Part shown: positions 8,789 to 17,204 of the stretch, piece after piece
How the letters are laid out: every line of letters begins with the position of its first letter
Numbering within the stretch: position 1 is the stretch's first letter
NCBI GenBank assembly: GCA_026390165.1
Contig: JAPLGM010000025.1
Coordinates: 93,768-139,039, forward strand
Direction of reading: 5' to 3'
Length of the DNA stretch: 45,272 nt
From: Campylobacterales bacterium
Lineage (GTDB): Bacteria; Campylobacterota; Campylobacteria; Campylobacterales; Sulfurimonadaceae
Notes under the pieces: model-generated
Seen by the model: the letters and a program-made list of their open reading frames with translations, nothing else
The model's database searches: none
Told to the model about the DNA's origin: nothing
Translations under genes and position numbers: made by a program

Positions 8789-10668
8789 TACTCAATAAAG
8801 GTCAGTGAAAGAAGATCGTTTTTATAGTTATCGTGACGTTTATACTCTCTATACCCTTGAGATTGTGCTATTCCCACTAAAAACTTTTTTCCATGAAACG
8901 TGATGAAGTGATGGGAGGCTTCCTTGGAATTAAACTGAAAAATCTCTTTATCAAGCTCCATGCGCTCCAGTGGCTTCATTGTTGGATGGGTTGTTGATAC
9001 GATACTACCTTTACGGTCTATGATGGATGAGAATCCTATTTTTGTGGCGGGAAAGCTGTCGTTGAGTATCGCTTGAAACTGGGGATAGGCATCAAAAACG
9101 ATACCGATTCCCCCTAATACTTTTCCATTATTACTAATCGTTGCGTTATAAAGGTAGGTGGCTTGATCCCCATTAAAGGGTAATGGTTCAAAATGGCTGA
9201 CAAAATAGTGTTGGCTGTTGTTATTGGAGAGGGTTTTTGTGATGTGCTCTCCGGAAACTTTTTTTCCGACAATGGAAGGATCGTTGGAGGAAGCAATAAT
9301 CGTTGAATGATAATCATAGATAAAGAGGTTTGTATAAACGGTATAGAGGCTATTAATGTACTTTAATAGATCGGTGAGTCGTTTTGTATTGGGGAGTTTA
9401 GAAGCAAGCTCTTTTTCAAATACGGGGGTCATCGCCCACCATCGGCAGTCATTCGCCCGTTCGTAAAGATTTCGATCCATAATCTCTATCGCAAGTTTAG
9501 CGGATGATTGGACATCGTATATTAGCCCTTCGATAATGGCGTGTTCAAGGTTATCAACCGTCTCTTTGATAGTGCTGAGTATAGAGGTGCTGACATTACG
9601 GAGATTGTCGAGAACGGGGGTTAAGACATAAACACGCTCTTTGGACGCGATAAGTTCACCATTTATGATAATATCGCTTAAATCTTCGACGACATCGTCC
9701 GCTTTTGTAATAATGTTTTGTATATTCGGATCAAGGGTACATTTTATCGCCGAGAAGTTTGAAGAAGTTGAATAAAAATTCTTTTTTATGTTGGTGTAGG
9801 CCAGACTACTCCATGATGCTCCATAATAGCCCTCATACCCTTTTGTCTTAGCGGATACGGAGACATTGCCATTTTTATGAAGTGTAGTATCATGAATATT
9901 GGATAGAACTTTCTTGGCAGTCGATACATCACTCGAAGAGATTATAACCTCTTTGCCATCGTGAAAGATGATGTGCTCATTCGCATCGAGAAGAGATGAA
10001 AAAATTTGTTCCATCTCATCATCAAAACGGAAACATACTATTAAAACCCCAATAGGTTGGTTATCTTGAGTAATTTTATGGGCGAATAAAAGAGTTTTAT
10101 GTTGTGTTGGAAACAAATCAGAGTGGTTATAACCTTCGACATACCCCTCAGTAAAGAGTGCTTGTTTGATAATTGGGTCAGATGAGAAGCGCACTTTGTT
10201 GGTAGCGTTAATGTTCAACCGTATATTTCCCTGTGGATCTGTGATAATGATTTCGTTGTAAACGCTGTATTTCAGTGCGTATTCAATAAGACGTTTTCTG
10301 AGATTTTCAGACGTTTCTTGCTCATTGAGAAATGCAATAATTGACTCATCTGTTGCCAAGAAACCTACATCGGCAGTCCGTTCAAAGAGATTTCGTATCA
10401 ATATGTCGATACTGATTTGGGCTTTTGATTGCAACTTATCGGTATATTTGTGGAGATTTTTTTCGAGTAAAAGAGGTATCAACTCCTCTTTTAACGTGAC
10501 AAATGTTTCGGTTGTTTTTTCGGTAAAAGAGAAAAGATTGGCAGCTTTATCGAGAGCGCATATTTTTCCGGTGAGAATAATCTTTTTCAGATAGCGGTTT
10601 TGATCGTTAAAAAGATTTACACTGCGTTGAATGAATGGAAAAATTTCTAAGAGCTTTTTCTCATCCAT
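8785..10668 (-). CDS. Soluble double-Cache sensory protein
   Basis: A 627-residue protein with two copies of a Cache-like module. Copy one is introduced by ISIDILIRNLFERTADVGFLATD (about 105-125) and copy two by LAIEIMDRNLYERANDCRWWAMTP (about 410-430). Each is followed by a sensor-like stretch that includes EIIITDPQGNIRLN or NLFIYDYHSTIIASS. No signal peptide, membrane helix or output domain is visible, so it should be cytoplasmic and work through partners. Its ATG overlaps the stop of the CZB chemoreceptor by one base (TAATG), making it the third gene of the taxis operon. Likely a ligand-sensing input for that receptor. No specific ligand can be given. Confidence 0.75.
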   Translation of the reverse strand: MDEKKLLEIFPFIQRSVNLFNDQNRYLKKIILTGKICALDKAANLFSFTEKTTETFVTLKEELIPLLLEKNLHKYTDKLQSKAQISIDILIRNLFERTADVGFLATDESIIAFLNEQETSENLRKRLIEYALKYSVYNEIIITDPQGNIRLNINATNKVRFSSDPIIKQALFTEGYVEGYNHSDLFPTQHKTLLFAHKITQDNQPIGVLIVCFRFDDEMEQIFSSLLDANEHIIFHDGKEVIISSSDVSTAKKVLSNIHDTTLHKNGNVSVSAKTKGYEGYYGASWSSLAYTNIKKNFYSTSSNFSAIKCTLDPNIQNIITKADDVVEDLSDIIINGELIASKERVYVLTPVLDNLRNVSTSILSTIKETVDNLEHAIIEGLIYDVQSSAKLAIEIMDRNLYERANDCRWWAMTPVFEKELASKLPNTKRLTDLLKYINSLYTVYTNLFIYDYHSTIIASSNDPSIVGKKVSGEHITKTLSNNNSQHYFVSHFEPLPFNGDQATYLYNATISNNGKVLGGIGIVFDAYPQFQAILNDSFPATKIGFSSIIDRKGSIVSTTHPTMKPLERMELDKEIFQFNSKEASHHFITFHGKKFLVGIAQSQGYREYKRHDNYKNDLLSLTFIEY

Positions 10669-12101
10669 TAATATTCTCCCCTTGATTCAGCCAATAAAGT
10701 ATCAATAGCGGTAAAAAGTTCACTGCTTGCATTTTCCATCTCTTTAAAATTGGCAATTACTTCTTCTTTATGCTCGACTACATGATCTCCATCGGTGATG
10801 AATTGCATATTATTTTGAATATTTCGATGGATTGTTGCATGAGGTTCAAGTATTTTAGTATAACTTGGCAGTTTAGAAAAATGCTCTTTACCAGCACCTT
10901 TATCGTACCAATTTCCAAAACGACAGCTGTGATGATCTTCAAGCTCTTGCGTCATTTTTCCATGAAATATAGCGTTGTATGCGTTGGCTTTAATGATAAT
11001 ATGATCCATTTTTGCTAAGGTACTAAACATAGAATCTTCAATGCGTGTTGCTTCTTTGGCGGTTACTAAAGCATTGGCATTAAAGGTATAAAGGGTTGCT
11101 TGAAACTCTCCGATAGCATCACTGGAATGGCTTGCAATACTACTCATGGATTCGGCATTATTTTGAAGATCACCCGCATCTTGTTGCAGGCTTTGTACGG
11201 AAATTCCGATCTCAGCCGTTGCTTTTTGCGTCCGTTCTGCCAATTTACGCACTTCATCAGCTACGACTGCGAATCCTCTTCCATGTTCCCCCGCTCGGGC
11301 TGCTTCGATGGCAGCATTTAAGGCTAAGAGATTGGTCTGGTCGGCAATGTCTTTGATTAAATTAACGACAGAATTGATTTCATTGGTTTTTTCATTTAAC
11401 GCGATGATAGCAGACGTTGATACCTCAATAAGTTCTAAAAGAGATGCCAGTTTGGAGATCAGTGACGTGAGTTCCTTGACCGTTTTATCCGAGGTATCGG
11501 CGGTTATTTGACTTGTTGAAACAATCTCCGAAAGTTTAGAGATATTGAGCTCCGTATCTTTTTGTATGGTCAGAAAACCATTAATTGCTTGCGCGATTTC
11601 ACTGATTTGAGCGTTAATGGTAGATCGTTGAATAAACTGGTGACTAAGTTTCATTGCCTCAATTCCACGGTTGACAAGATCACAGTTATAGGCAAATGCT
11701 CCCGTCAGCCCTTTTTTGAGAATTTTACGGTGGTAAAGATTTTCACTGGCATGTTCAACACCTGCTTTGATCTCACGCATAAAAACTTCGAGTTGATCGA
11801 GTAGTTTGTTGACATTCCACGAAAGATCAAAGATTTCGGCTTTATCCTCTATTTCGGTAATGCGAGATTCCAATTCTCCCATTTTGGCATTTTTCATGAC
11901 GAGGGCTACTTTGTTGATACTTTGCTTTGCCCATTTGATATTGGCAAAAATGATCCATCCAAATGAAAAATTGATAAGCCCTAAGAGGATAAACCACTGA
12001 AAGCCGTTTGAAATAAGCTCTATGATAAGGATGAGGGCAACCATCCCTAAGGAGGCAACATTGAAATACTGAGCCTTAGAGAGCGAGGATAAATTGGTCA
12101 T
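10668..12101 (-). CDS. CetA-like chemoreceptor with C-terminal CZB zinc-binding domain
   Basis: A 477-residue chemoreceptor. A hydrophobic region at about 18-55 forms two membrane helices with almost no periplasmic loop, so it has no external sensor, as in Campylobacter CetA. The cytoplasmic hairpin tip [20 protein letters not shown] lies near 250-270. The C-terminus (about 370-450) is a CZB domain, with [12 protein letters not shown] and HATIHRN supplying Cys/His zinc ligands. CZB domains sense zinc or oxidants such as HOCl. It overlaps the PAS gene by 26 bases. Together they resemble the two-part CetA/CetB energy-taxis receptor of C. jejuni, here with an added CZB module. Confidence 0.88.
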   Translation of the reverse strand: MTNLSSLSKAQYFNVASLGMVALILIIELISNGFQWFILLGLINFSFGWIIFANIKWAKQSINKVALVMKNAKMGELESRITEIEDKAEIFDLSWNVNKLLDQLEVFMREIKAGVEHASENLYHRKILKKGLTGAFAYNCDLVNRGIEAMKLSHQFIQRSTINAQISEIAQAINGFLTIQKDTELNISKLSEIVSTSQITADTSDKTVKELTSLISKLASLLELIEVSTSAIIALNEKTNEINSVVNLIKDIADQTNLLALNAAIEAARAGEHGRGFAVVADEVRKLAERTQKATAEIGISVQSLQQDAGDLQNNAESMSSIASHSSDAIGEFQATLYTFNANALVTAKEATRIEDSMFSTLAKMDHIIIKANAYNAIFHGKMTQELEDHHSCRFGNWYDKGAGKEHFSKLPSYTKILEPHATIHRNIQNNMQFITDGDHVVEHKEEVIANFKEMENASSELFTAIDTLLAESRGEY

Positions 12102-12564
12102 AACTTTTTCCTAATTGGGATAGATGATTTTCTAGGATGGAGAGGGATGTTGTTATCCCCCCTGTACGTTCCCCATTTAAAAGGGTGTGATAAAGAGATT
12201 TAATGGTGTTTAATGCTTCAATCGTAGGTTTACGACGGACGGAGTGGTAGCCGATAATTTGACCGGTATTATTATACGATGGGGTGACATGGGCAAATAC
12301 CCAGTAAAAATTGTCATCTTTTGTCCGATTTTTGACGTAAGCAAAAATTTCTTTACCATTTTGTACCCGTTCCCACAAAAGCTTGAAAATCACTTTTGGC
12401 ATCTCTGGGTGTCTGAGAATATTGTGGGGAGAGGCTAATAACTCTTTTTCACTGTAGCCTGAGATACTAATAAAAAGATCATTACCATAAGTAATACGAC
12501 CCGTTAAATCCGTTTTCGAGACGATAAATTCGTCATCATTAAAAGAGAGTTCTTTGTCCGCCAT
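12076..12564 (-). CDS. Aer/CetB-like PAS domain protein
   Basis: About 162 residues. ATG 12564 is preceded by AAGGATTC and is preferred over an upstream in-frame start at 12606 that would run into the promoter. It is a single PAS domain of the Aer type: [22 protein letters not shown] near 35-57, [16 protein letters not shown] near 85-100 and GYHSVRRKP near 110. These motifs usually bind FAD and report redox or electron-transport state. It has no transmitter of its own and is followed by the chemoreceptor it would signal through. It is the first gene of an operon with a strong nif-type promoter, which suggests that energy or oxygen taxis is switched on with nitrogen fixation. Confidence 0.88.
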   Translation of the reverse strand: MADKELSFNDDEFIVSKTDLTGRITYGNDLFISISGYSEKELLASPHNILRHPEMPKVIFKLLWERVQNGKEIFAYVKNRTKDDNFYWVFAHVTPSYNNTGQIIGYHSVRRKPTIEALNTIKSLYHTLLNGERTGGITTSLSILENHLSQLGKSYDQFILAL

Positions 12565-12601
12565 AGTATGAGAATCCTTATTTAAATAATAAATTTTAAT
12601 A

Positions 12602-12617
12602 TGCAATACTTATTCTA
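12602..12617 (-). promoter_or_regulatory. Sigma-54-like nif promoter for the PAS/chemoreceptor/Cache operon
   Basis: On the minus strand TAGAAT-AAGTA-TTGCA, 39 bases from the PAS start. It matches the tpx and Sel1-NifU elements outside the spacer and is followed by T. It lies back to back with the nifQ element, with 16 bases between them. Confidence 0.65.
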
Positions 12618-12633
12618 AATAGTTAGGAGATAA

Positions 12634-12649
12634 ATGAATAAAAATTGCA
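12634..12649 (+). promoter_or_regulatory. Sigma-54-like nif promoter for the nifQ-MoxR-VWA operon
   Basis: ATGAAT-AAAAA-TTGCA followed by T, with its GC 33 bases before ATG 12681. The -24 half is less good than in other copies, but the -12 half and the distance fit. Confidence 0.5.
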
Positions 12650-12680
12650 TTAGCTTTTTAAACCGTTCAAGGATACTGAA

Positions 12681-13010
12681 ATGAGCGAACATACTCTACT
12701 CCGCCACGAAATCGAGAGTTATCTCAAAAAACATGCAATAGATGATGAAGCACGATATATTATTGCACCGCTGATAGCGAGAAAATCGCTGGAGATGAAC
12801 CATCTGTATCAAGATTTGGGGTTTAAAAGCCGTGTTCAAATGGGGTCGTATATGAAGCAGCACTTTCCCCATCTTGCTGACTTGAAGCCCAAAGATAAAC
12901 TCTGGAAAAAATTCCTTTATGATTCGATCGGAAAAGTAGCACCCGCGTGTGCGACGTGTGACGATCAGGAGCACTGTTTTACGTGCCTTATCTCAGAGGC
13001 GTCTGCGTGA
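12681..13010 (+). CDS. nifQ: NifQ-like molybdenum donor protein, short form
   Basis: A 109-residue protein whose C-terminal half resembles NifQ, the Fe-S protein that supplies molybdenum for FeMo-cofactor synthesis. The key match is KLWKKFLYDSIG followed by a Cys cluster at residues 90, 93, 99 and 102 (CATCDDQEHCFTC). Classical NifQ is about 170 residues with C-x4-C-x2-C-x5-C. Here the first Cys is missing and a new one appears after the last (C-x2-C-x5-C-x2-C). The N-terminal part is shortened. Start ATG 12681 follows a purine-rich AAGGATACTGAA. The gene overlaps the MoxR gene. Assignment is probable, not certain. Confidence 0.65.
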   Translation: MSEHTLLRHEIESYLKKHAIDDEARYIIAPLIARKSLEMNHLYQDLGFKSRVQMGSYMKQHFPHLADLKPKDKLWKKFLYDSIGKVAPACATCDDQEHCFTCLISEASA

Positions 13011-14020
13011 AGACCCCATCGATCACCACGACGGAGCTTTACCAACATCTCGATACCCTGATTGCGACCGACATTCCTGTTTTTATTCACGGCTCACCCG
13101 GAATCGGGAAATCGTATATTGTTGCCGATATTGCTGCAAAACATGGCTTGAAACTGGTGGATGTCCGTCTCTCCCAGATGGATCCCGTCGATTTGCGTGG
13201 TGTGCCCGCCATCCGTGATGAGCAGACGGTGTGGATGGCTCCCATCTTTTTTCCCAAAGATCCTCATTCAAGGGGAATTCTCTTTCTCGATGAGCTAAAC
13301 TCCGCACCTCCCTCGGTACAAGCGGCGATTTATCAGTTAGTGTTAGATCGTAAGATGGGGGAATATGAGCTTCCAAAAGGGTGGCATATCATCTGTGCTG
13401 GGAATCGGATCAGCGATCGCGGTGTCGTTTTTCGTCTCCCGACACCGTTGGCGAATCGTATGGTTCATTTGAGCGTGGAAGCGCGATTTGAGGATTTTAA
13501 ACTTTTCGCGATTCGCGAGGGGTTGCACTCTTTCGTCATTGGTTTTTTGAGTTTTCGCCCCGATTTACTCACCTCAGAACCCATCAGTGAAGATGACAGT
13601 AACCCAGCGTTTGCAACACCACGCAGTTATCATATGCTCTCCCATATCCTCAAACATAATGAAAACACGGCGAACATTGCTCCTATCATTTACGGATTGA
13701 TCGGTTACGGCGCAGGGATCGAATTTTTATCGTATGTTAAAGTTTATGAAAAACTTCCCGATGTTGGGGCGATTTATCGCGGTGAGTACCCGAGTATCGA
13801 ACGAAGCGAACCGGCATTACTTTATGCTTTGGTTTCGGCGATGGTGGAACTGTATCGCGGTGGGGGAGAGGCCTCAAAACATTTGTTCGCATTCGGACAA
13901 CTCTTGCCGACTGAGTTTGGGGTGATGCTGATCAAAGATGTGATTGTAAAAGATCCATCTATCGCCGAATGTGCTGAATTTGAGAGTTGGATCGAGCATT
14001 ATGGCGACTATATTCTTTAA
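13007..14020 (+). CDS. MoxR-type AAA+ ATPase, copy 1
   Basis: About 338 residues from GTG 13007, which overlaps the nifQ stop (GTGA). A GTG at 12983 is also in frame but less well placed. Walker A GSPGIGKS is at residues 29-36, Walker B is ILFLDELNSAPP, and the sensor region is GWHIICAGNRISDRGVVF. MoxR ATPases pair with VWA proteins to insert metals into, or remodel, metalloenzymes (for example CbbQ/CbbO and NorQ/NorD). The next gene is such a VWA protein and overlaps this one by 20 bases. A close paralogue lies at 17205. Position behind nifQ in a nif-type operon suggests maturation of nitrogenase or another nif metalloprotein. Confidence 0.88.
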   Translation: MKTPSITTTELYQHLDTLIATDIPVFIHGSPGIGKSYIVADIAAKHGLKLVDVRLSQMDPVDLRGVPAIRDEQTVWMAPIFFPKDPHSRGILFLDELNSAPPSVQAAIYQLVLDRKMGEYELPKGWHIICAGNRISDRGVVFRLPTPLANRMVHLSVEARFEDFKLFAIREGLHSFVIGFLSFRPDLLTSEPISEDDSNPAFATPRSYHMLSHILKHNENTANIAPIIYGLIGYGAGIEFLSYVKVYEKLPDVGAIYRGEYPSIERSEPALLYALVSAMVELYRGGGEASKHLFAFGQLLPTEFGVMLIKDVIVKDPSIAECAEFESWIEHYGDYIL

Positions 14021-15149
14021 CGATCGTCTCGAAAAAATACGGGTTCAGTTTCTCTTTGATCACCCTTTTTTAAGCGTCCTAGCTCTCTCGATCCCCCATA
14101 AATACCAGAGTAATCCTCACATGCTCTTCGAGACTGACGGGGTGAGTATCCGTGTTGATGAGAGCAAAACGCTGGGGTATGATGACGGACGGCTGAAATA
14201 TCTCTATGCCCATGTACTGCTCCATATCCTCCTTAAACACCCTTTTCGGATGAAAGGTCGGGATAAGCCGATATGGAACCGAAGCTGTGATATCGTCATC
14301 GGATTGCTTTTGAGTGATTTTCAGCGGGTGGGCAGTGCGGATGACGAGGCAATAGTGATCGAGTCATTTCGCGACAAAAGTGTCGAAGAGGTCTACAATG
14401 CCCTCTACCGTGAGAGTGATGAGGGGGAAGGGCAACCCAGTGATGAGAACCCGACACAGCAAAAGATGGACATTATAGAGCATGAAGGGGATACGAAAGT
14501 TGCCGAGGAAGAACTCGATGCACTGATCATCCAAGCGATGGGGGCGGCGCGGAAGCAGGGAAATATCCCCGCCTCGCTTTTAGAGATGTTCGATGAGATT
14601 ACGAAACCCTCCATCGATCTGCATACGCTCCTGCACGCCTATATGTCGGAGAGTTTTTTTGATAAAGAGTCTGATTTCTCCCGTCCGAACCGCCGCTTTA
14701 TTCATCAGGGGCTTTATCTTCCGGGATACCGATATGACCGTAACCGTTTGAGTTTTTTTATTTTTTTGGATCGTTCTATGAGTATTACCCATGCAGTGTT
14801 TTCCCGATTTTTAGGGATTATTGACACTATAGTGCGAATGAGCCATGATTTTGAAGTGAGTCTACTCCCCTTTGATGAGCGTGTCGCGGATGAGGAAGTG
14901 GTTCGTTACGATGCACAAGGGATATTGCCGAGTATACGATTTGCCAAAGGAAACGGCGGGACACAATTTACCCCTGTACTGAATTATTTGAATCTTCATG
15001 CAGGAGAAAAGAATCTCGCCATAATTTTAAGCGACGGATATTTTACCATCGACAAAGCTCCCGCCATGCAGACACTGTTTCTACTAAGCGAGAAAAAAAA
15101 TTTGAAAAGGTTTGAACGCTATGGAGACGTTATTTACTTTGACCTATAG
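14001..15149 (+). CDS. VWA-like (DUF2201/COG3864 type) partner of MoxR copy 1
   Basis: About 382 residues from ATG 14001, inside the end of the MoxR gene. The N-terminal half resembles the metallopeptidase-like domain of this family (YAHVLLHILLKHPFRMKGR near 70-90, though without a full HExxH). A central acidic linker follows (DEGEGQPSDENPTQQ), and the C-terminus is a VWA domain. The MIDAS motif is FLDRSMS near residue 257, with Thr in GGTQFTP and Asp in ILSDGYF, so Mg2+-dependent protein binding is possible. It would present the client to the MoxR ATPase. It overlaps the next gene by 29 bases. Confidence 0.82.
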   Translation: MATIFFNDRLEKIRVQFLFDHPFLSVLALSIPHKYQSNPHMLFETDGVSIRVDESKTLGYDDGRLKYLYAHVLLHILLKHPFRMKGRDKPIWNRSCDIVIGLLLSDFQRVGSADDEAIVIESFRDKSVEEVYNALYRESDEGEGQPSDENPTQQKMDIIEHEGDTKVAEEELDALIIQAMGAARKQGNIPASLLEMFDEITKPSIDLHTLLHAYMSESFFDKESDFSRPNRRFIHQGLYLPGYRYDRNRLSFFIFLDRSMSITHAVFSRFLGIIDTIVRMSHDFEVSLLPFDERVADEEVVRYDAQGILPSIRFAKGNGGTQFTPVLNYLNLHAGEKNLAIILSDGYFTIDKAPAMQTLFLLSEKKNLKRFERYGDVIYFDL

Positions 15150-15834
15150 AGAGCATATTGAAATCCTTAAGGATGATTTGGATTTTGAAGAGCAGGGTGA
15201 TGCCATTTACTTGTATCATGAGGACGATGAGGCACGACTGCTGTGGGCATTTCACCGTCCCAGCGGTTCCCATCCCGTCCAAGTGGGTGATCGTAACACC
15301 GATGTCGCGATTATGGCGTTTAATCATTCACGACTTGGGGCATTGGAGCGTTTTACACGTCTTAATCCATCTGTTATCAGCGATCCTGATTTGCGCCGAC
15401 ATATCCGCAATCGAAGCCGGATGCTGTTTCGTGCATTGGTGGATAATGATTTCACTGAATTATTAGAGGTGTTAGCCTTTGCTCCCATTTTTCTTGATCA
15501 GGCGTGCGATCAGATGATTAATGGGCGTATTTGGAATGAACATTATGCCTCGGCGCACCACGCATCACAGTTTTTGGATTTAGCACATGAACAGATCAAC
15601 GACAAACTCACAGAAGGGGTCCTGCGTCGTCTTCGACCCCTTACGTATCAAAGCTTTGATGCAGTAAAAGTACTGTTGAGCGAACTGGTCAGTCAAGTAC
15701 AAAAGTTGCATTCAAAGATCAAAGAGCACTACGTGTACGAATTTGAACAGTGGATGCAATCGGTAAAACTTCATCCTCTTCAAATTATCGTTTTGACGAA
15801 GCAAATCGCTCTATTGAAGGAACCCCATGTCTGA
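15121..15834 (+). CDS. Unknown protein in the nifQ-MoxR-VWA operon
   Basis: About 237 residues from ATG 15121, ten bases after AAAAGG; an upstream TTG at 15112 is less likely. It is a soluble, mostly helical protein. The first 70 residues are acidic and may form a small beta domain (LDFEEQGDAIYLYHEDDEARLLWAF). The rest is helical with LRRHIRNRSRMLFRALVDND and a His-rich NEHYASAHHASQFLDLAHEQ near 140-160. I recognise no family. Overlaps with the VWA gene before it and the small gene after it show tight coupling, so it is probably an adaptor or client of the MoxR/VWA pair. Confidence 0.8.
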   Translation: METLFTLTYREHIEILKDDLDFEEQGDAIYLYHEDDEARLLWAFHRPSGSHPVQVGDRNTDVAIMAFNHSRLGALERFTRLNPSVISDPDLRRHIRNRSRMLFRALVDNDFTELLEVLAFAPIFLDQACDQMINGRIWNEHYASAHHASQFLDLAHEQINDKLTEGVLRRLRPLTYQSFDAVKVLLSELVSQVQKLHSKIKEHYVYEFEQWMQSVKLHPLQIIVLTKQIALLKEPHV

Positions 15835-16069
15835 GAACAAAATTAAAGTGATGAAAACCATGTTTAACCTGAGTGATGAGACCGAATACAATATTTATGA
15901 GGCGAGTGACATCGCTGAGTATATCCGTATGGATGCGGATGAAGTTCATACGATTATCAAAGAGCTTTATGACGATGGGTATTTGGGAGAGTGTATGAGT
16001 ATTGGTGATGATGGTTACGAGACTTTTTATCTGAATAAAAAAGGGCGTACGCTCATTGGGATGGAATAA
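15827..16069 (+). CDS. Small winged-helix-like protein
   Basis: An 80-residue acidic protein. The sequence EASDIAEYIRMDADEVHTII then KELYDDGYLGECM followed by ETFYLNKKGRTLI reads like a winged helix: helix-turn-helix, then a beta wing. The high acidity suggests protein rather than DNA binding, but a regulator is possible. It has a GAAGG ribosome site, overlaps the preceding gene by eight bases and shares one base with the next (TAATG). The family is not recognised. Confidence 0.75.
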   Translation: MSENKIKVMKTMFNLSDETEYNIYEASDIAEYIRMDADEVHTIIKELYDDGYLGECMSIGDDGYETFYLNKKGRTLIGME

Positions 16070-16482
16070 TGGCGAAGTTAGTCATATTTTATGAAAAACC
16101 TTTTTGTGCGGCAAACGCTAAACAAAAGAAGATACTCCGTTCATCCGGATGTACGCTGATCGAGCGTAATTTACTCGAACACGCTTTGAATGCTGATGAA
16201 CTGCGTAGCTTTATGGGAGAGCGGGTGGATGAGTGGTTTAATCCCGCCGCTCCTGCTATCAAAAATGGTCTTATCGCACCCGATAAACTTACTGAAACCG
16301 AAGCAATGACATTGCTGATGCGTGATCCGATTTTAATACGCCGTCCATTAATGATTATTGGAGCTGAAAAGCTATGTGGATTCGATGCAATAAAAGTATC
16401 TGAAATATTGGATCGTTATGTCGAAGCAATGCCAAAAATAAATTGTATGGAAAAAGGGTGTTTAGAGAAGAGGGCGGAATAA
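16069..16482 (+). CDS. Nitrogenase-associated ArsC/Spx-like thioredoxin-fold protein
   Basis: 137 residues of the ArsC-like nitrogenase-associated family found beside nif genes (as in TIGR01616). The start is MAKLVIFYEKPFCAANAKQKKILRSSGC, where Cys13 sits at the redox or arsenate position of ArsC, with Asn/Ala following rather than the exact ArsC pattern. The middle EWFNPAAPAIKNG and DPILIRRPLMIIG segments are hallmarks. It ends with a Cys-containing tail (INCMEKGCLEK). Its biochemical role is unproven. A redox or Fe-S maintenance role for nitrogenase is assumed from linkage. It closes the nifQ operon, before a hairpin at 16499. Confidence 0.88.
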   Translation: MAKLVIFYEKPFCAANAKQKKILRSSGCTLIERNLLEHALNADELRSFMGERVDEWFNPAAPAIKNGLIAPDKLTETEAMTLLMRDPILIRRPLMIIGAEKLCGFDAIKVSEILDRYVEAMPKINCMEKGCLEKRAE

Positions 16483-16498
16483 AAAGTTCTTCTGAAGC

Positions 16499-16519
16499 AC
16501 TTCCCTGAGAAAGGGAAGT
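16499..16519. terminator. Hairpin between convergent genes
   Basis: ACTTCCCT-GAGAA-AGGGAAGT forms a perfect 8-bp stem between the ends of the ArsC-like gene and the convergent unknown gene. There is no clear U-run on either side, so it may be a weak bidirectional terminator or a 3' end stabiliser. Confidence 0.55.
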
Positions 16520-16528
16520 ATAACGTAG

Positions 16529-17086
16529 TTACACCGCTCCAAAAGAGGCTTTGCTTCCTCGTTTCATCGCTTTGATCTCATCAAGCGTTGCATCAGCCAT
16601 ACGAAGCGTTGTACGCTTAAACTCACTGCACACGGCATCAATTTTTTCTTTATCCGACATCTTTTTCAAATCGCCTTTAGAAAGATCTGCAAGATCAACC
16701 AAATCATTCCATACTGAACTCTCATCGAGTGCGTACGCGTAGAAAGTGATCCCTTCATAGACAAACTTCCCTTTACCGTTGATATCGGAGATAAAGAGGA
16801 GGTATTTTCCATCAGGACTAAAGAAGTCTTTGTATTTATCAAAAAATCGCTCGAAATTATTGACGCTTTGGAGTTCGCATGCTAAAAAGTCGATGGTATC
16901 ATTATTGGTTGCCAGTAGGACTTGTTTAATGATTTCTTGAGGGGGAAGGCTCTTGTCGGTTGCCATCATTTTTCCCTCAATAACCACGAGAGAACCGCGA
17001 TAGGCGTATTTGTAGGCATTCGTTGGATCGTTAAAAACGCTCATCCACTCGAGATTGTTTTCTGCAATGTAGTCTTGAATTGACAT
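16529..17086 (-). CDS. Unknown soluble protein divergent from MoxR copy 2
   Basis: About 185 residues from ATG 17086, preceded by AAAGGAACC; an in-frame start at 17131 adds 15 residues before that ribosome site and is unlikely. It is cytoplasmic and mixed alpha/beta, with YAYRGSLVVIEGKMM near 25-40, DTIDFLACELQSVNNFERFF near 75-95 and KYLLFISDINGKGKFVYEG near 105-125, then a helical Lys/Asp-rich end. I recognise no family. A degenerate promoter-like TGATAA-N5-TTGCT lies 31 bases upstream, so it may belong to the nif regulon, but that element lacks the key G. Confidence 0.75.
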   Translation of the reverse strand: MSIQDYIAENNLEWMSVFNDPTNAYKYAYRGSLVVIEGKMMATDKSLPPQEIIKQVLLATNNDTIDFLACELQSVNNFERFFDKYKDFFSPDGKYLLFISDINGKGKFVYEGITFYAYALDESSVWNDLVDLADLSKGDLKKMSDKEKIDAVCSEFKRTTLRMADATLDEIKAMKRGSKASFGAV

Positions 17087-17150
17087 TTTGGTTCCTTTGG
17101 GTGTGTATAGTCTAAGCAATACAATTATCATTCTATCTTTTTAGCGTTAT

Positions 17151-17166
17151 TCGTACAATAATTGCA
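17151..17166 (+). promoter_or_regulatory. Weak sigma-54-like promoter for MoxR/VWA copy 2
   Basis: TCGTAC-AATAA-TTGCA followed by T, with its GC 40 bases before ATG 17205. The -12 half and the distance fit the series, but the -24 half differs at one of the usual A positions. Confidence 0.4.
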
Positions 17167-17204
17167 TTTTGTAGAACAATACGTAGACTAAAGGAATAAC
17201 GAGC

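Noticed and set aside
17115-17130. A sigma-54-like promoter for the unknown gene at 17086
   Set aside because: On the minus strand TGATAA-N5-TTGCT is at the right distance but lacks the G in the -24 half that all other copies share.
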